Shown here piece after piece: positions 17,649-26,836 of a stretch of DNA of 64,000 nt (position 1 is the first letter of the stretch; each line of letters begins with the position of its first letter). Source of the DNA: Bradyrhizobium nanningense (GTDB taxonomy: Bacteria > Pseudomonadota > Alphaproteobacteria > Rhizobiales > Xanthobacteraceae); contig NZ_LBJC01000002.1 in assembly GCF_004114535.1 (NCBI RefSeq), forward strand, positions 186,001 through 250,000, in the 5' to 3' direction. The translations under genes were made by a program, and so were the position numbers. The notes beneath the pieces were generated by a model, which saw only the letters and a program-made list of their open reading frames with translations, had not been told where the DNA came from and ran no database searches.

Positions 17649-17819
17649 TCAGTCGTTCCAGATGCGTTCGCCGCATTCGCATTCGAACAGGTGGATGAGA
17701 TTTCCGGTTTCCATGTTCAGTATCGCGCGAACCAGCACTAGCTGCTTGTCGCAGACACGACATTTCCGGTCCGAATTATTTTCGATCTCTGCGATCTTCT
17801 CTGCGCGGAGCAGGTCCAT
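17649..17819 (-). CDS. 56-residue Cys-rich (zinc-ribbon-like) small protein
   Basis: Short gene found by reading the minus strand: ATG at 17819, stop 17649-17651, with GAGGGG about 9 bases upstream. The product begins MDLLRAEKIAEIENNSDRKC. It contains CRVC (residues 20-23) and CEC (about 47-49), which could hold one zinc ion. A helical N terminus precedes the first Cys pair. Similar tiny proteins are frequent in Bradyrhizobium. A 7-bp hairpin GGCCGCC/GGCGGCC (17629-17648) follows the stop and may end the transcript. Function unknown. Confidence 0.65.
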   Translation of the reverse strand: MDLLRAEKIAEIENNSDRKCRVCDKQLVLVRAILNMETGNLIHLFECECGERIWND

Positions 17820-18088
17820 AGTAAAGTCCCCTCAAGACAGCAGCGATGCTACTCCATGAGCTCCGCAATTGGATCATACAGAGGTATACTTGCCGGTGCT
17901 TCGCCACCACCAAGGGGCCGATGGAACAGACAGGCAACCAGGTCCTGCGAACCTAGGCCCGCGTCGCCTCTGGGTCGTAAACTGTCGCGGACAGATGAGC
18001 CGGACGAACCCGTTTCGCGCTCGGAGGCCGACACTTATGAGTACCGGGCTCGATACTCAGTTTAGGCGCCAACGCCCAATTGGGTCCG
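17820..18088. other. Intergenic region, nothing assigned
   Basis: 269 bp between the small Cys-rich gene and the TauE permease. A minus-strand open frame of 61 codons (17849-18034) is Ser/Gly/Arg rich and has no recognisable domain. I do not call it. No repeat, RNA gene or operator is evident. Confidence 0.4.
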
Positions 18089-18859
18089 CTAGATCAAGAG
18101 TTGCCTCGCCGCCGCCGAGATCATCACCAGCCCTCCCGTGACGACAGCTACATCGAGGATCGCGGTGTGAATGTGCACCGGCATCCGCTCGACAAAGGCT
18201 TTTGCCAGGAACGCGCCGGGGATCGCGATCGCGCCGATCAGCAGCGCAAAGGCGAGCACCTGCGCGGTGACGGCGCCGGCGAGGCCGAACACCGAGATCT
18301 TGATCAGGCCGGTGCCGAGCGAGATCATCGCGTCGGTCGCGATCACGGCGGCGCCCTCCAAGCCGGCGGCCATCAACAGCGAGAGCAGGATCACGCCGGA
18401 GCCGGAGGTGCCGCCGACCAAGACGCCATAGCCGACAGAGCCGGCGGCAAGGCCGCTGTCGGAGATCTTGACCTCTCGGCGGCGGAGCACGCGGCGCAGC
18501 GGCACGCTCAGAATCAGCATGGTGCCGATCACGAGCGCGGCGCCCGCATTGGTCAGCCGCGTGTAGCCGTAGGCGCCGAGCGCGGTCGTGAGCGCGGCGC
18601 AGGCAAGCACGATCAGCGCGCGACGGCGGTCGGCGTAGCGCAAATAAGCAACCGCGCGGCTGCAATTGGTGAAGATGGCTGAGATCGCGATGATCGGCAC
18701 CACGGGCTCGGCGCCGACCAGCGGCACCAGCACCAGCGGCATCAAGGCGCCGGTGCCATAGCCGGCGAGACCACCGATGATCGAAGCAAACAGCGCCATC
18801 AACGCGACCAGCAGGAGCTGAAAAATCGAGATGTCGGCGAAGGCTGAGACGATGGTCAC
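18089..18859 (-). CDS. TauE/SafE family sulfite exporter-like permease
   Basis: Integral membrane protein of 256 residues from the preferred GTG start. It has about seven or eight hydrophobic helices and the internal glycine-rich repeats typical of TauE/SafE (GGLAGYGTGALMPLVLVPLV near the N terminus and GGTSGSGVILLSLLMAAGL in the middle). The family moves sulfur-containing or organic anions, and the substrate here is unknown. The GTG start overlaps the CCA-enzyme stop in the tetramer GTGA, a strong sign of translational coupling. A longer frame upstream would run through that gene and is not used. Confidence 0.85.
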   Translation of the reverse strand: MTIVSAFADISIFQLLLVALMALFASIIGGLAGYGTGALMPLVLVPLVGAEPVVPIIAISAIFTNCSRAVAYLRYADRRRALIVLACAALTTALGAYGYTRLTNAGAALVIGTMLILSVPLRRVLRRREVKISDSGLAAGSVGYGVLVGGTSGSGVILLSLLMAAGLEGAAVIATDAMISLGTGLIKISVFGLAGAVTAQVLAFALLIGAIAIPGAFLAKAFVERMPVHIHTAILDVAVVTGGLVMISAAARQLLI

Positions 18860-20124
18860 GTTCTCTCGTCGCGGCTGATGCGGGCCGCAGCTTGATCGGC
18901 GATGGCAGCGAGTGCGGCTTGCTCTAAGGGAAAATCCGCCGCAAGCCAAGCGTCCTCGGCGAGTGTCAACACATGCCCGAGCCCGGGCCCTTCCGCCATG
19001 CCGCGGGCGATGAAGTCGGCGGCCTTCAGCGGAAATTTCGGCGCAGTCCAGCGCTGCGGCAGCTCAGCGAGCGCGCGCCAGCGCGTGGAGGTGACATCGC
19101 CGCCGCTCCTCGCCCAGCCGAGCAACACGCGGTCGTGATAGCGCTCGGCGCCGAGCCGGTAGAGCAATCGCCGTGCATTGGCTTCGTCCTTGATGGCGAG
19201 GCGCCACCAGCGGTGGCCCATCGAATCCAGCGCCTTGGTCTCGGCATTGGAGAGCCGCAGCCGCGCGGCGACGCGCTTGGCATCCTCGGTCACGGCGACG
19301 GTCAGCGCGGCGAGGCGCCGCGTGCTGCTCGCCGCGAGGCCGAGCTCGCGCTCGATCGCGATCATCGTCGTCAGCGGCCCGGTGTAGACGACGCCGCCGA
19401 CCAGCGTCTGCAGCAGGCCGCCCTCGGCCATGGCCAGCGCGGCCGCGGATGCGCCCGATGCCACCAAGAGCTTCAACATCTCCATCCGCACCCGCTCGGC
19501 CGAGAGGCTGGCAAGGCCGGCGCGGCCGCGGATGCAGGCGAGATAGCCGTAGCGGTCGGGCTCGCCCGCGCCGAAAGCGGCGTGGATGCGGAAGAAGCGC
19601 AGGATGCGCAAATAATCCTCGGCGATGCGCTGGTCGGGATCGCCGATGAAGCGCACGCGGCGCGCTTTGGCATCCGCGATGCCGCCGACATAGTCGTAGA
19701 CCACGCCCCTTGCGTCGACCGACAGGCCGTTCATGGTGAAGTCGCGCCGCTCGGCGTCCTTCACCCAGTCGCGGCCGAACGCGACCTTGGCCTTGCGGCC
19801 GAAGGTTTCGGTGTCCTCGCGCAACGTCGTGACTTCATAGGGGTGGCTGTCGATGACGAGCGTGACGGTGCCGTGATCGATCCCGGTCGGCACGCCCTTG
19901 ATGCCGGCGGCCTTGGCGCGCCGCATCACCTCCTCAGGCCGCGCCGTGGTCGCGATGTCGATGTCGCCGGGCACGAGGCCGAGCAGCGCGTTGCGCACGG
20001 CGCCGCCGACCACCCGCGCCTCCTCGCCGTCAGAGTTGAGCAATTGCAGAACGCGCGCGGTCCCGCCCGAGATCAGCCAGGGCGCATCGGCAAGAACCGG
20101 CGCAAGTAACGGCTCTGCGCTCAT
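18856..20124 (-). CDS. CCA tRNA nucleotidyltransferase / poly(A) polymerase family protein
   Basis: Class II nucleotidyltransferase of 422 residues that adds or repairs the 3' CCA end of tRNA. Signature GGAVRN is at 40-45. The catalytic acid pair is in GDIDIATTA (D54, D56). RRDFTMNGLSVD and the conserved RFIGDPDQRIAEDYLRILRF segment follow. A C-terminal helical domain of about 200 residues covers the rest. It is within a tightly packed minus-strand run. Confidence 0.93.
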   Translation of the reverse strand: MSAEPLLAPVLADAPWLISGGTARVLQLLNSDGEEARVVGGAVRNALLGLVPGDIDIATTARPEEVMRRAKAAGIKGVPTGIDHGTVTLVIDSHPYEVTTLREDTETFGRKAKVAFGRDWVKDAERRDFTMNGLSVDARGVVYDYVGGIADAKARRVRFIGDPDQRIAEDYLRILRFFRIHAAFGAGEPDRYGYLACIRGRAGLASLSAERVRMEMLKLLVASGASAAALAMAEGGLLQTLVGGVVYTGPLTTMIAIERELGLAASSTRRLAALTVAVTEDAKRVAARLRLSNAETKALDSMGHRWWRLAIKDEANARRLLYRLGAERYHDRVLLGWARSGGDVTSTRWRALAELPQRWTAPKFPLKAADFIARGMAEGPGLGHVLTLAEDAWLAADFPLEQAALAAIADQAAARISRDERT

Positions 20125-20134
20125 CGTGCTGCCC

Positions 20135-20398
20135 CTATTTTTCCACGCCCGGCACCAGCCTGCCGTTCTCGATATGGGCGGGAACGTAGGTCGAATCTGG
20201 CGCGGCGCCGGAGAAATGCGCGAAGCCGATCAGGCCCGCGATCACCAGCGCGAGCGCCACCAAGGCAAGGCGGGCGACGACATAGACCGGCCAGGACGAG
20301 CGTGCGAACAGGCCGGAGCGCGTCGCGGCCACAAACAGCGCATAGACGGCAAAGGGAATGAGGAAGATTCCGATCTCGGTCAGAACCGGCCGGATCAT
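20135..20398 (-). CDS. DUF6111 family small membrane protein
   Basis: 87 residues with two membrane helices (about 7-25 and 42-62) and a short C-terminal tail. It matches the small DUF6111 proteins found beside CCA-adding enzymes in Rhizobiales. Its ATG overlaps the stop of the Nudix gene by 4 bp (ATGA). No function is known. Confidence 0.75.
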   Translation of the reverse strand: MIRPVLTEIGIFLIPFAVYALFVAATRSGLFARSSWPVYVVARLALVALALVIAGLIGFAHFSGAAPDSTYVPAHIENGRLVPGVEK

Positions 20399-21066
20399 GA
20401 TGAATAGATCCGCTCATACAGCACACGCAGCATTCCGGCCGTGGCCCCCCAGATGTAGCGCTCCGCGAACGGCATGGCGTAGTAGAACCGCTCCATGCCG
20501 CGGAATTCCTTGCTGTGCACCTGATGGTTCACCGGGTTCATCAGGAAGGATAGCGGCACCTCGAAGGCGTCATCAACCTCGGAATGGTTGATGGTGAGCG
20601 AAAAGCCGGGCCGCACCTTAGCTACGGTCGGCAGGATGCGGAAGCCGAAGGCGGTGCCGTAGAGATCGAGATAGCCGAGCGGCTCGACGAAGTCCCTGGA
20701 CAGCCCGACCTCCTCCTCGGCCTCGCGCAGCGCCGCGTCCAGCGGCGAGGAATCGGTCACGTCGATCTTGCCGCCGGGAAAGGCGATCTGGCCGGCATGG
20801 TCGTTGAGATGCGCCGCGCGCTGCGTCAAGAGGATGGTCGGCTCGGGATGGTCGACCACGGCGATCAGGACCGCCGCCGGTCGCACCGGCTGCTCGCGCG
20901 CGACGATCTCGAGCATCTTGTCGGTGCCGGGATCGCCCGAGGCGGGAATGATGTTGGGATCGTAGAGGCCGGCCGGGACGTCGAAGCCGAGCTTCGCCTT
21001 CGAGCGGGCGAAGAAATCCGCCGCGCCGAGCGCAACCGGGTCGGTCGTCAGCGTAGGCTTGTTCAA
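20395..21066 (-). CDS. CoA pyrophosphatase (Nudix hydrolase)
   Basis: Nudix hydrolase of 223 residues resembling NudL/CoA diphosphatases, which split CoA into phosphopantetheine and 3',5'-ADP. The Nudix box GGKIDVTDSSPLDAALREAE continues EEVGL, placing the metal-binding glutamates in REAEEE. LLTQRAAHLNDHAGQIAFPG just before it is the CoA-diphosphatase extension. It overlaps its neighbours on both sides by 4 bp. Confidence 0.88.
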   Translation of the reverse strand: MNKPTLTTDPVALGAADFFARSKAKLGFDVPAGLYDPNIIPASGDPGTDKMLEIVAREQPVRPAAVLIAVVDHPEPTILLTQRAAHLNDHAGQIAFPGGKIDVTDSSPLDAALREAEEEVGLSRDFVEPLGYLDLYGTAFGFRILPTVAKVRPGFSLTINHSEVDDAFEVPLSFLMNPVNHQVHSKEFRGMERFYYAMPFAERYIWGATAGMLRVLYERIYSS

Positions 21067-21686
21067 AGCGCGGCCCTCACCTGCTCCGCATCGGCCATGG
21101 CGAAGAATTCGCCGGATGATTCGACGCCGAACATCGGCTGGCCATCGACCATCCGCTCCTCACCCATGTCAACCAGATCGTAATAGAGCGCCCTCGTGAC
21201 CTTGGCCCAGAGATCGGCACGGACATGCAAGTAGGGCGTCAGCCCGCCATCCGCCGCCTGCTCGAAGCGTAGCCGGTGCGCGGCATCGCAGGTGACCCAG
21301 TCGTCGACATTGGTACGGAAGCTCAGCACGCGATGGTTGCCCTCGCCGTGCTTCTGCATCTCGACCGCCATGAACGGCGCATCGTCGACGCGAATGCCGA
21401 CCTTCTCCACCGGCGTCACGAGAAAATGCTTGTCGCCCTCGCGCTTGAGGATGGTCGAGAACAGCCGCACCAGCGCGGGACGCCCGATTGGCGTGCCCAA
21501 GTAGAACCAAGTACCGTCGGAGGCGATTCGCATGTCGAGATCGCCGCAAAACGGCGGATTCCACAGATGCACCGGCGGCAGGCCGTTCTTGGCGCCTTCG
21601 GCATTGGCAGCATTCTTGGCAGCGTTCTTGGCAGCGGCCGTCAGCCCTTCGAGACCGTGATTGGCGCTCTGCCCTTGGTTCGCCAT
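21063..21686 (-). CDS. DUF1285 domain-containing protein
   Basis: 207 residues from ATG 21686, the first gene of the minus-strand run. An Ala-rich N terminus (AAAKNAAKNAANAEG) precedes the conserved DUF1285 part starting LPPVHLWNPPFCGDLDMRI. That part continues through GTWFYLGTPIGRPALVRLFS and ends near residue 195. The family's structure is known from structural genomics but its function is not established. The 5' region is shared with the divergent moxR operon. Confidence 0.85.
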   Translation of the reverse strand: MANQGQSANHGLEGLTAAAKNAAKNAANAEGAKNGLPPVHLWNPPFCGDLDMRIASDGTWFYLGTPIGRPALVRLFSTILKREGDKHFLVTPVEKVGIRVDDAPFMAVEMQKHGEGNHRVLSFRTNVDDWVTCDAAHRLRFEQAADGGLTPYLHVRADLWAKVTRALYYDLVDMGEERMVDGQPMFGVESSGEFFAMADAEQVRAAL

Positions 21687-21944
21687 GGTTTGCCCTGACT
21701 TTGTCCTTGGCACGATTGGTGCAGGTCTACGTTGTACTTAGGTGCACGGTTCCATCCGGAATAGTCCGGTGTGGGAGGTCGCCACTTCGTGATGCCGTAC
21801 ATAACCCGAAGCCGATAAGGTGGGGATAGGTTAATTCAACGAATACATGGCCTTCCTGCAAGTCTAGCATAGGCCCATGATCTGACGTGATGCGATGACA
21901 TGACGGCCCAGGCAAGCCGCATGGCGGGCTGAAGGAGCGAACGG

Positions 21945-22943
21945 ATGGCGGAGAGTGTCGAGAAACTCGAGGACGGGATCGTTCGTTCGGCCGAGCAGGT
22001 GTCGAGCCAGATTCGCGCAGCGAAGGATGCGATTGCGTCCGTCATATTCGGCCAGGATCGCGTGATCGAAAACACGCTGGTCACCATCCTCTCCGGCGGC
22101 CATGCGCTCTTGATCGGCGTACCCGGCCTTGCCAAGACCAAGCTGGTCGAGACGCTCGGCGTCACGCTCGGCCTCGATGCCAAGCGCATCCAGTTCACGC
22201 CTGATTTGATGCCGTCGGACATTCTCGGCGCCGAGGTGCTGGATGAGAGTACGACGGGCAAGCGCGCCTTCCGCTTCATTTCGGGGCCGGTGTTCGCGCA
22301 GCTGCTGATGGCGGACGAGATCAACCGCGCCAGCCCGCGCACGCAGTCGGCGCTGCTGCAGGCGATGCAAGAGCAGCACATCACCGTCGCCGGCGCGCGC
22401 CACGATCTGCCAAAGCCCTTCCACGTGCTCGCCACGCAAAACCCGCTGGAGCAGGAAGGCACCTACCCGCTGCCCGAAGCGCAGCTCGACCGCTTCCTGA
22501 TGGAGATCGACGTCGACTATCCCGATCGCGACGCCGAGCGCCGCATCCTGTTCGAGACCACCGGCGCGGAAGAGACACTTGCCAAGGGCGCGATGACGGC
22601 GGATGCGCTGATCACCGCGCAGCGGCTGATCCGGCGCCTGCCGGTCGGCGATTCCGTGGTCGAGGCGATCCTGTCGCTGGTGCGCTCGGCCCGTCCGGGT
22701 CCCGACGCCGGTGAGGCCGGCAAGTTCATCGCCTGGGGCCCCGGCCCGCGCGCCAGCCAATCCTTGATGCTGGCCGTGCGTGCGCGTGCGCTGATCGACG
22801 GGCGCCTCGCGCCTTCGGTCGACGACGTGCTCGACCTCGCCGAGCCCGTGCTGAAGCACCGCATGGCGCTGACGTTCCAGGCGCGCGCCGAAGGCCGCAC
22901 GATTCCGGACGTGATCCGGCAATTGAAGACACGGATCGGTTGA
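21945..22943 (+). CDS. MoxR-type AAA ATPase
   Basis: 332-residue AAA+ ATPase of the MoxR group, cytoplasmic chaperone-like. Walker A is GVPGLAKT (about 58-65) and Walker B is LLMADEINRA. Sensor 1 is FHVLATQNPLEQEGTYPLPE and the arginine finger region is near EAQLDRF. MoxR proteins act with DUF58 and VWA partners in maturation or envelope-stress functions, and all such partners follow here. The stop overlaps the next start by one base. Confidence 0.93.
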   Translation: MAESVEKLEDGIVRSAEQVSSQIRAAKDAIASVIFGQDRVIENTLVTILSGGHALLIGVPGLAKTKLVETLGVTLGLDAKRIQFTPDLMPSDILGAEVLDESTTGKRAFRFISGPVFAQLLMADEINRASPRTQSALLQAMQEQHITVAGARHDLPKPFHVLATQNPLEQEGTYPLPEAQLDRFLMEIDVDYPDRDAERRILFETTGAEETLAKGAMTADALITAQRLIRRLPVGDSVVEAILSLVRSARPGPDAGEAGKFIAWGPGPRASQSLMLAVRARALIDGRLAPSVDDVLDLAEPVLKHRMALTFQARAEGRTIPDVIRQLKTRIG

Positions 22944-23887
22944 TGGCAGCGGAGAACGGGCACACGGCGAAGGAGATACTCGCGATCCGACGTGCCGATG
23001 GCGAAAGCCGCACGCTCGCCGCGTCCTTGCCACGCCTGGTGCTCGAAGCCCGCCGTATCGCCGCCAACGTCATCCACGGCCTGCATGGCAGGCGCCGCGC
23101 CGGCTCCGGCGAAAATTTCTGGCAATATCGCCGCTTCGTCTCCGGCGAGCCGTCGCAGAACGTCGACTGGCGGCGCTCGGCGCGCGACGACCATCTCTAC
23201 GTCCGCGAGCTCGAATGGGAAGCCTCGCACACGGTCTGGATCTGGCCCGACCGCTCGCCCTCGATGGCGTTCGCATCGAAGACCGCGCGCGAGTCCAAGC
23301 TCGAACGGACGCTGATCGTTGCCTTCGCGCTAGCCGAACTCTTGGTCTCCGGCGGCGAGCGCGTCGGGATTCCCGGGCTGATGGCGCCGACGGCGAGCCG
23401 CAGCGTCATCGACAAGATGGCGCAGGCGATGCTGCATGACGATGCCGATCGTCTCAGCCTGCCGCCGTCCTTCGTGCCTGCCGCGCTCGCCGAGACGATC
23501 GTGCTGTCGGATTTCTGGTCGCCGATCTCCGAGATCAGGACGACGCTCGCAGGGCTCTCCGGCTCGGGCGCGCATGGCACGCTGGTGCAGATCGTCGATC
23601 CCGCCGAAGAATCGTTCCCCTATTCCGGCCGCGTCGAGTTCGTCGAGCCCGAAGGGTTCGGCGTGGTCACCGCCGGCCGCGCCGAGAGCTGGGCGCAGGA
23701 TTACACCGCGCGGCTCGCGCTGCACCGCGACCAGATCCGCGCCGAGACCAACAAGCTGGACTGGCTGTTCACGACGCATGCCACCGACCGCTCCGCCGCC
23801 GAGCTGCTGCTGTTCCTGCATGCCGGCATGCAGGTGAGCAAGTCGGGCGCCCGCACCACGACCATCAAGGCGGGGCCGGCCGCATGA
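22943..23887 (+). CDS. DUF58 domain-containing protein
   Basis: 314 residues. The DUF58 core motif is seen in HGRRRAGSGENFWQYRRFVS, followed by DWRRSARDDHLYVRELEWE. After it comes a VWA-like domain with WPDRSPSMAF, a degenerate MIDAS (DxSxS replaced by DRSPS). The start at ATG 22943 overlaps the moxR stop; a TTG just before it is less likely. It is the usual partner of MoxR. Confidence 0.9.
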   Translation: MAAENGHTAKEILAIRRADGESRTLAASLPRLVLEARRIAANVIHGLHGRRRAGSGENFWQYRRFVSGEPSQNVDWRRSARDDHLYVRELEWEASHTVWIWPDRSPSMAFASKTARESKLERTLIVAFALAELLVSGGERVGIPGLMAPTASRSVIDKMAQAMLHDDADRLSLPPSFVPAALAETIVLSDFWSPISEIRTTLAGLSGSGAHGTLVQIVDPAEESFPYSGRVEFVEPEGFGVVTAGRAESWAQDYTARLALHRDQIRAETNKLDWLFTTHATDRSAAELLLFLHAGMQVSKSGARTTTIKAGPAA

Positions 23888-26694
23888 TGGGACTGCCGCT
23901 CGCCTTCACCGAACCGCTGCTGCTGATCGGCCTCGTCAGCCTCCCGGTGCTATGGTGGCTGCTGCGTGTGATGCCGCCGCGGCCGCGCCGCATCGAGTTT
24001 CCGCCGACGCGCCTGTTGTTCGACATCGCCCCACGCGAGGAGACGCCCTCGCGGACGCCATGGTGGCTGACCGCATTGCGCCTGCTTGCCGCGGCGCTGG
24101 TGATCTTCGCCGCCGCCGGCCCGATCTGGAATCCGCAAACGGGCCTCGCCGGCAGCAAGGCGCCGCTGATGATCATGTTCGACGACGGCTGGAGCGCCGC
24201 ATCGCACTGGGACGTCAGGATCAGGGCTGCGGACGAGCTGATCGCCAATGCCGATAACGACCGCCGCGCCATCGCGCTGGTGCCGCTGTCCGAGCCGAAC
24301 CGCGACATCACCCTGATGCCGGCGGGCGCGGCGCGCGTCGCGCTGCGGCAGCTCGCGCCAAAGCCCTATTCGATCGACCGCGTCGAGACGCTCACCGCGG
24401 TCGACCGTTTCCTGAAAGCCACCGGCGATTGCGAGATCGCCTGGCTGTCCGACGGCGTCGACACCGGCCGCGGCGAGGACTTCGTGACCGGCCTCGGCAA
24501 GACCATCGGCGAGCGCAGCCTGACCATCTTCGAAGGCGGCACCTCCTCGCCGCTGGCCCTGGTCGCGGCCGAGAACGCCGCCGCCAGGATGACGGTGAAG
24601 GTGCTGCGCACCGACAGCGGCATCGCGATCGGCACCGTGCGCGCGCTGGACCAGAAGGCCTCGCCGATCGGCGAAGCGCGTTTCTCATTCGGTCCGCAGG
24701 ACAAGGAGACCGACGCCGCGTTCGATCTGCCGGTCGAGCTGCGCAACGACATCACGCGGCTCGAGATCTCGGGCGAGCGCTCTGCCGGCGCGGTGCAGCT
24801 GCTCGACAAGCGCTGGCGCCGCCGCGCCATCGGCATCGTCTCGGGCTCGACCAGCGAGACCGCGCAGCCGCTGCTGGCGCCGACCTTCTACCTCACCCGC
24901 GCGCTGGCGCCATTCGCCGACGTCAGGCTCGCCGACAAGGGGGCGCCGCAGCAGGGCATCACACAATTCCTGGACCAGAAGCTGCCGATGATCATCCTCG
25001 CCGATGTCGGCACCATCGCGCCGGAGCTGCGCGAGCGTCTCAACGCCTGGATCGACCAGGGTGGCGTGCTGGTACGGTTCGCAGGTCCAAGGCTGGCGCA
25101 GGCCGAAGACGACCTCGTGCCGGTCAAGCTGCGCAAGGGCGGACGCACGCTCGGCGGCAGCCTGACCTGGGAAAAGCCGCAGCATCTTGCGACCTTCGCG
25201 GCCGACGGCCCGTTTGCCGGCATCGCGGTCCCCAAGGACGTCACCGTGAGCCGCCAGGTGCTGGCCGAGCCCGACGCGGTGCTCGCCACCAAGAGCTGGG
25301 CCTCGCTGGAAGACGGCACGCCGCTCGTCACCGGCGAGCATCGCGGCAAGGGGCTGGTCAGCCTGTTCCACGTCAGCGCCGACATGCGCTGGTCGGATTT
25401 GCCGATGTCCGGCACCTTCGTCGAAATGCTGCGGCGGGTGGTCGACATGTCCGGCTACACGTCCAAGCCCGGCGCAGGCGCTGCCAGCGAAGCGACCACC
25501 GAGACGGTGGCGCCGCTGCACATCCTCGACGGTTTTGGCGCCTTCGGTCCGCCGCCGGCGACCGCAAAGCCGCTGCCCGCGGATTACCGCGACCGCGCCA
25601 CATCCGATCATCCGCCGGGCTTCTACGGCCCGGCAGAAGGACCGCTCGCCGTGAACACGCTTGCCAGCGCCGACCGCATCGCGGCCCTCAACACCGCGAG
25701 CCTGCGCGCCCGGCACGCCACCTACACCAATGCCGAGCCGCGGGACCTGCGCGGCTGGCTGCTGTCGACGGCACTCGCGCTGTTCCTGATCGACGCCATC
25801 ATCGTCGCGGTGCTCGGCGGGGGAATCGCCGCTCTGCTGCGCCGCCGCGCCGCGCCTGCAATGATCGTGCTTGGCCTGCTATTCGCATCGCTCTCGCCGA
25901 CGCCGTCACGCGCCGACAGCACCACGGACGATTTCGCGATGAGAGCGACGGCGCAAACCCGCCTCGCCTATGTCGTAACCGGCAATGCCGACGTCGATTC
26001 CATCGTCAAAGCGGGGATGAACGGGCTGACGCTGTTTTTGGCCCAGCGCACCGCGCTCGAGGCCGGCGATCCCGTCGGGGTCGATCCCGCGCGCGACGAG
26101 CTCGCCTTCTTCCCGCTGATCTACTGGCCGATCGTGCCGGGCGCGCCCAAGCCGCCGCAGGACGCCATCAACAAGATCGACGCCTATATGAAGCAGGGCG
26201 GCACCGTGCTATTCGACACCCGCGATGCAATCGAGGCCCCGCCCGGTGCGAACGGCGCGGCGCAGACCCCCGCCATGCAGACGCTGCGCGAGATCCTGTC
26301 CTCGCTCGACGTGCCCGAGCTCGAGCCGGTACCGCGCGAGCACGTGCTGACCAAGACCTTCTATCTGCTGCGCGACTTCCCCGGACGCTTCGTTACCGGC
26401 CAGACCTGGGTCGAGACCCTGCCGCGCGAAGACGAGGACGAGGACGCCGCCGCGCAGCGGCCGGCCCGCGGCGGCGACGGCGTCTCGCCGATCATCATCA
26501 CCTCGAATGATCTTGCCGGCGCCTGGGCCGTGCGGCCCGACGGCCAGGCCATGCTGCCGGTGACCGGCGGCGACACCCGCCAGCGCGAATTCGCCTACCG
26601 CGCCGGCGCCAACATCGTGATGTACACGCTGACCGGCAATTACAAGGCCGACCAGGTGCACGCACCGGCCCTGATCGAACGGCTGGGGCAATGA
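23884..26694 (+). CDS. BatA-type / DUF4159 large membrane protein
   Basis: 936 residues, overlapping the DUF58 gene by 4 bp. The N terminus is the aerotolerance BatA domain: a helix at about 7-24, PRRIEFPPTRLLFDI, then a second helix at about 59-82. A long periplasmic or cytoplasmic VWA-like region follows with its MIDAS altered (FDDGWSA). Helices lie near residues 622-650 and 660-675. A C-terminal DUF4159 domain (about 690-936) resembles a class I glutamine amidotransferase-like Rossmann fold without the catalytic Cys. It is a single polypeptide combining two modules. It belongs to the MoxR cluster. Confidence 0.88.
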   Translation: MMGLPLAFTEPLLLIGLVSLPVLWWLLRVMPPRPRRIEFPPTRLLFDIAPREETPSRTPWWLTALRLLAAALVIFAAAGPIWNPQTGLAGSKAPLMIMFDDGWSAASHWDVRIRAADELIANADNDRRAIALVPLSEPNRDITLMPAGAARVALRQLAPKPYSIDRVETLTAVDRFLKATGDCEIAWLSDGVDTGRGEDFVTGLGKTIGERSLTIFEGGTSSPLALVAAENAAARMTVKVLRTDSGIAIGTVRALDQKASPIGEARFSFGPQDKETDAAFDLPVELRNDITRLEISGERSAGAVQLLDKRWRRRAIGIVSGSTSETAQPLLAPTFYLTRALAPFADVRLADKGAPQQGITQFLDQKLPMIILADVGTIAPELRERLNAWIDQGGVLVRFAGPRLAQAEDDLVPVKLRKGGRTLGGSLTWEKPQHLATFAADGPFAGIAVPKDVTVSRQVLAEPDAVLATKSWASLEDGTPLVTGEHRGKGLVSLFHVSADMRWSDLPMSGTFVEMLRRVVDMSGYTSKPGAGAASEATTETVAPLHILDGFGAFGPPPATAKPLPADYRDRATSDHPPGFYGPAEGPLAVNTLASADRIAALNTASLRARHATYTNAEPRDLRGWLLSTALALFLIDAIIVAVLGGGIAALLRRRAAPAMIVLGLLFASLSPTPSRADSTTDDFAMRATAQTRLAYVVTGNADVDSIVKAGMNGLTLFLAQRTALEAGDPVGVDPARDELAFFPLIYWPIVPGAPKPPQDAINKIDAYMKQGGTVLFDTRDAIEAPPGANGAAQTPAMQTLREILSSLDVPELEPVPREHVLTKTFYLLRDFPGRFVTGQTWVETLPREDEDEDAAAQRPARGGDGVSPIIITSNDLAGAWAVRPDGQAMLPVTGGDTRQREFAYRAGANIVMYTLTGNYKADQVHAPALIERLGQ

Positions 26695-26730
26695 TGCGGG
26701 TTTCGAATTGGGTGTTCGCCAAACAGAAAG

Positions 26731-26817
26731 CCGTCATGCCCGGCCTTGTGCCGAGCGTCCACGTTCTTCGTGCCGCGTGGCAAGGCGTGGATGGCCGGGA
26801 CAAGCCCGGCCATGACG
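26731..26817. repeat. Palindromic repeat inside the MoxR cluster
   Basis: CGTCATGCCCGGCCTTGTGC at the left and GACAAGCCCGGCCATGACG at the right are inverted copies. The left arm starts about 36 bp after the DUF4159 stop and the right arm ends about 20 bp before the next start. It may alter mRNA stability between the two genes. Confidence 0.7.
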
Positions 26818-26836
26818 ATGCCGAGAAAGTGACGCC

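Noticed and set aside
17849-18034. Minus-strand frame of 61 codons before the TauE region
   Set aside because: Ser/Gly/Arg rich, no ribosome site seen and no similarity recognised.
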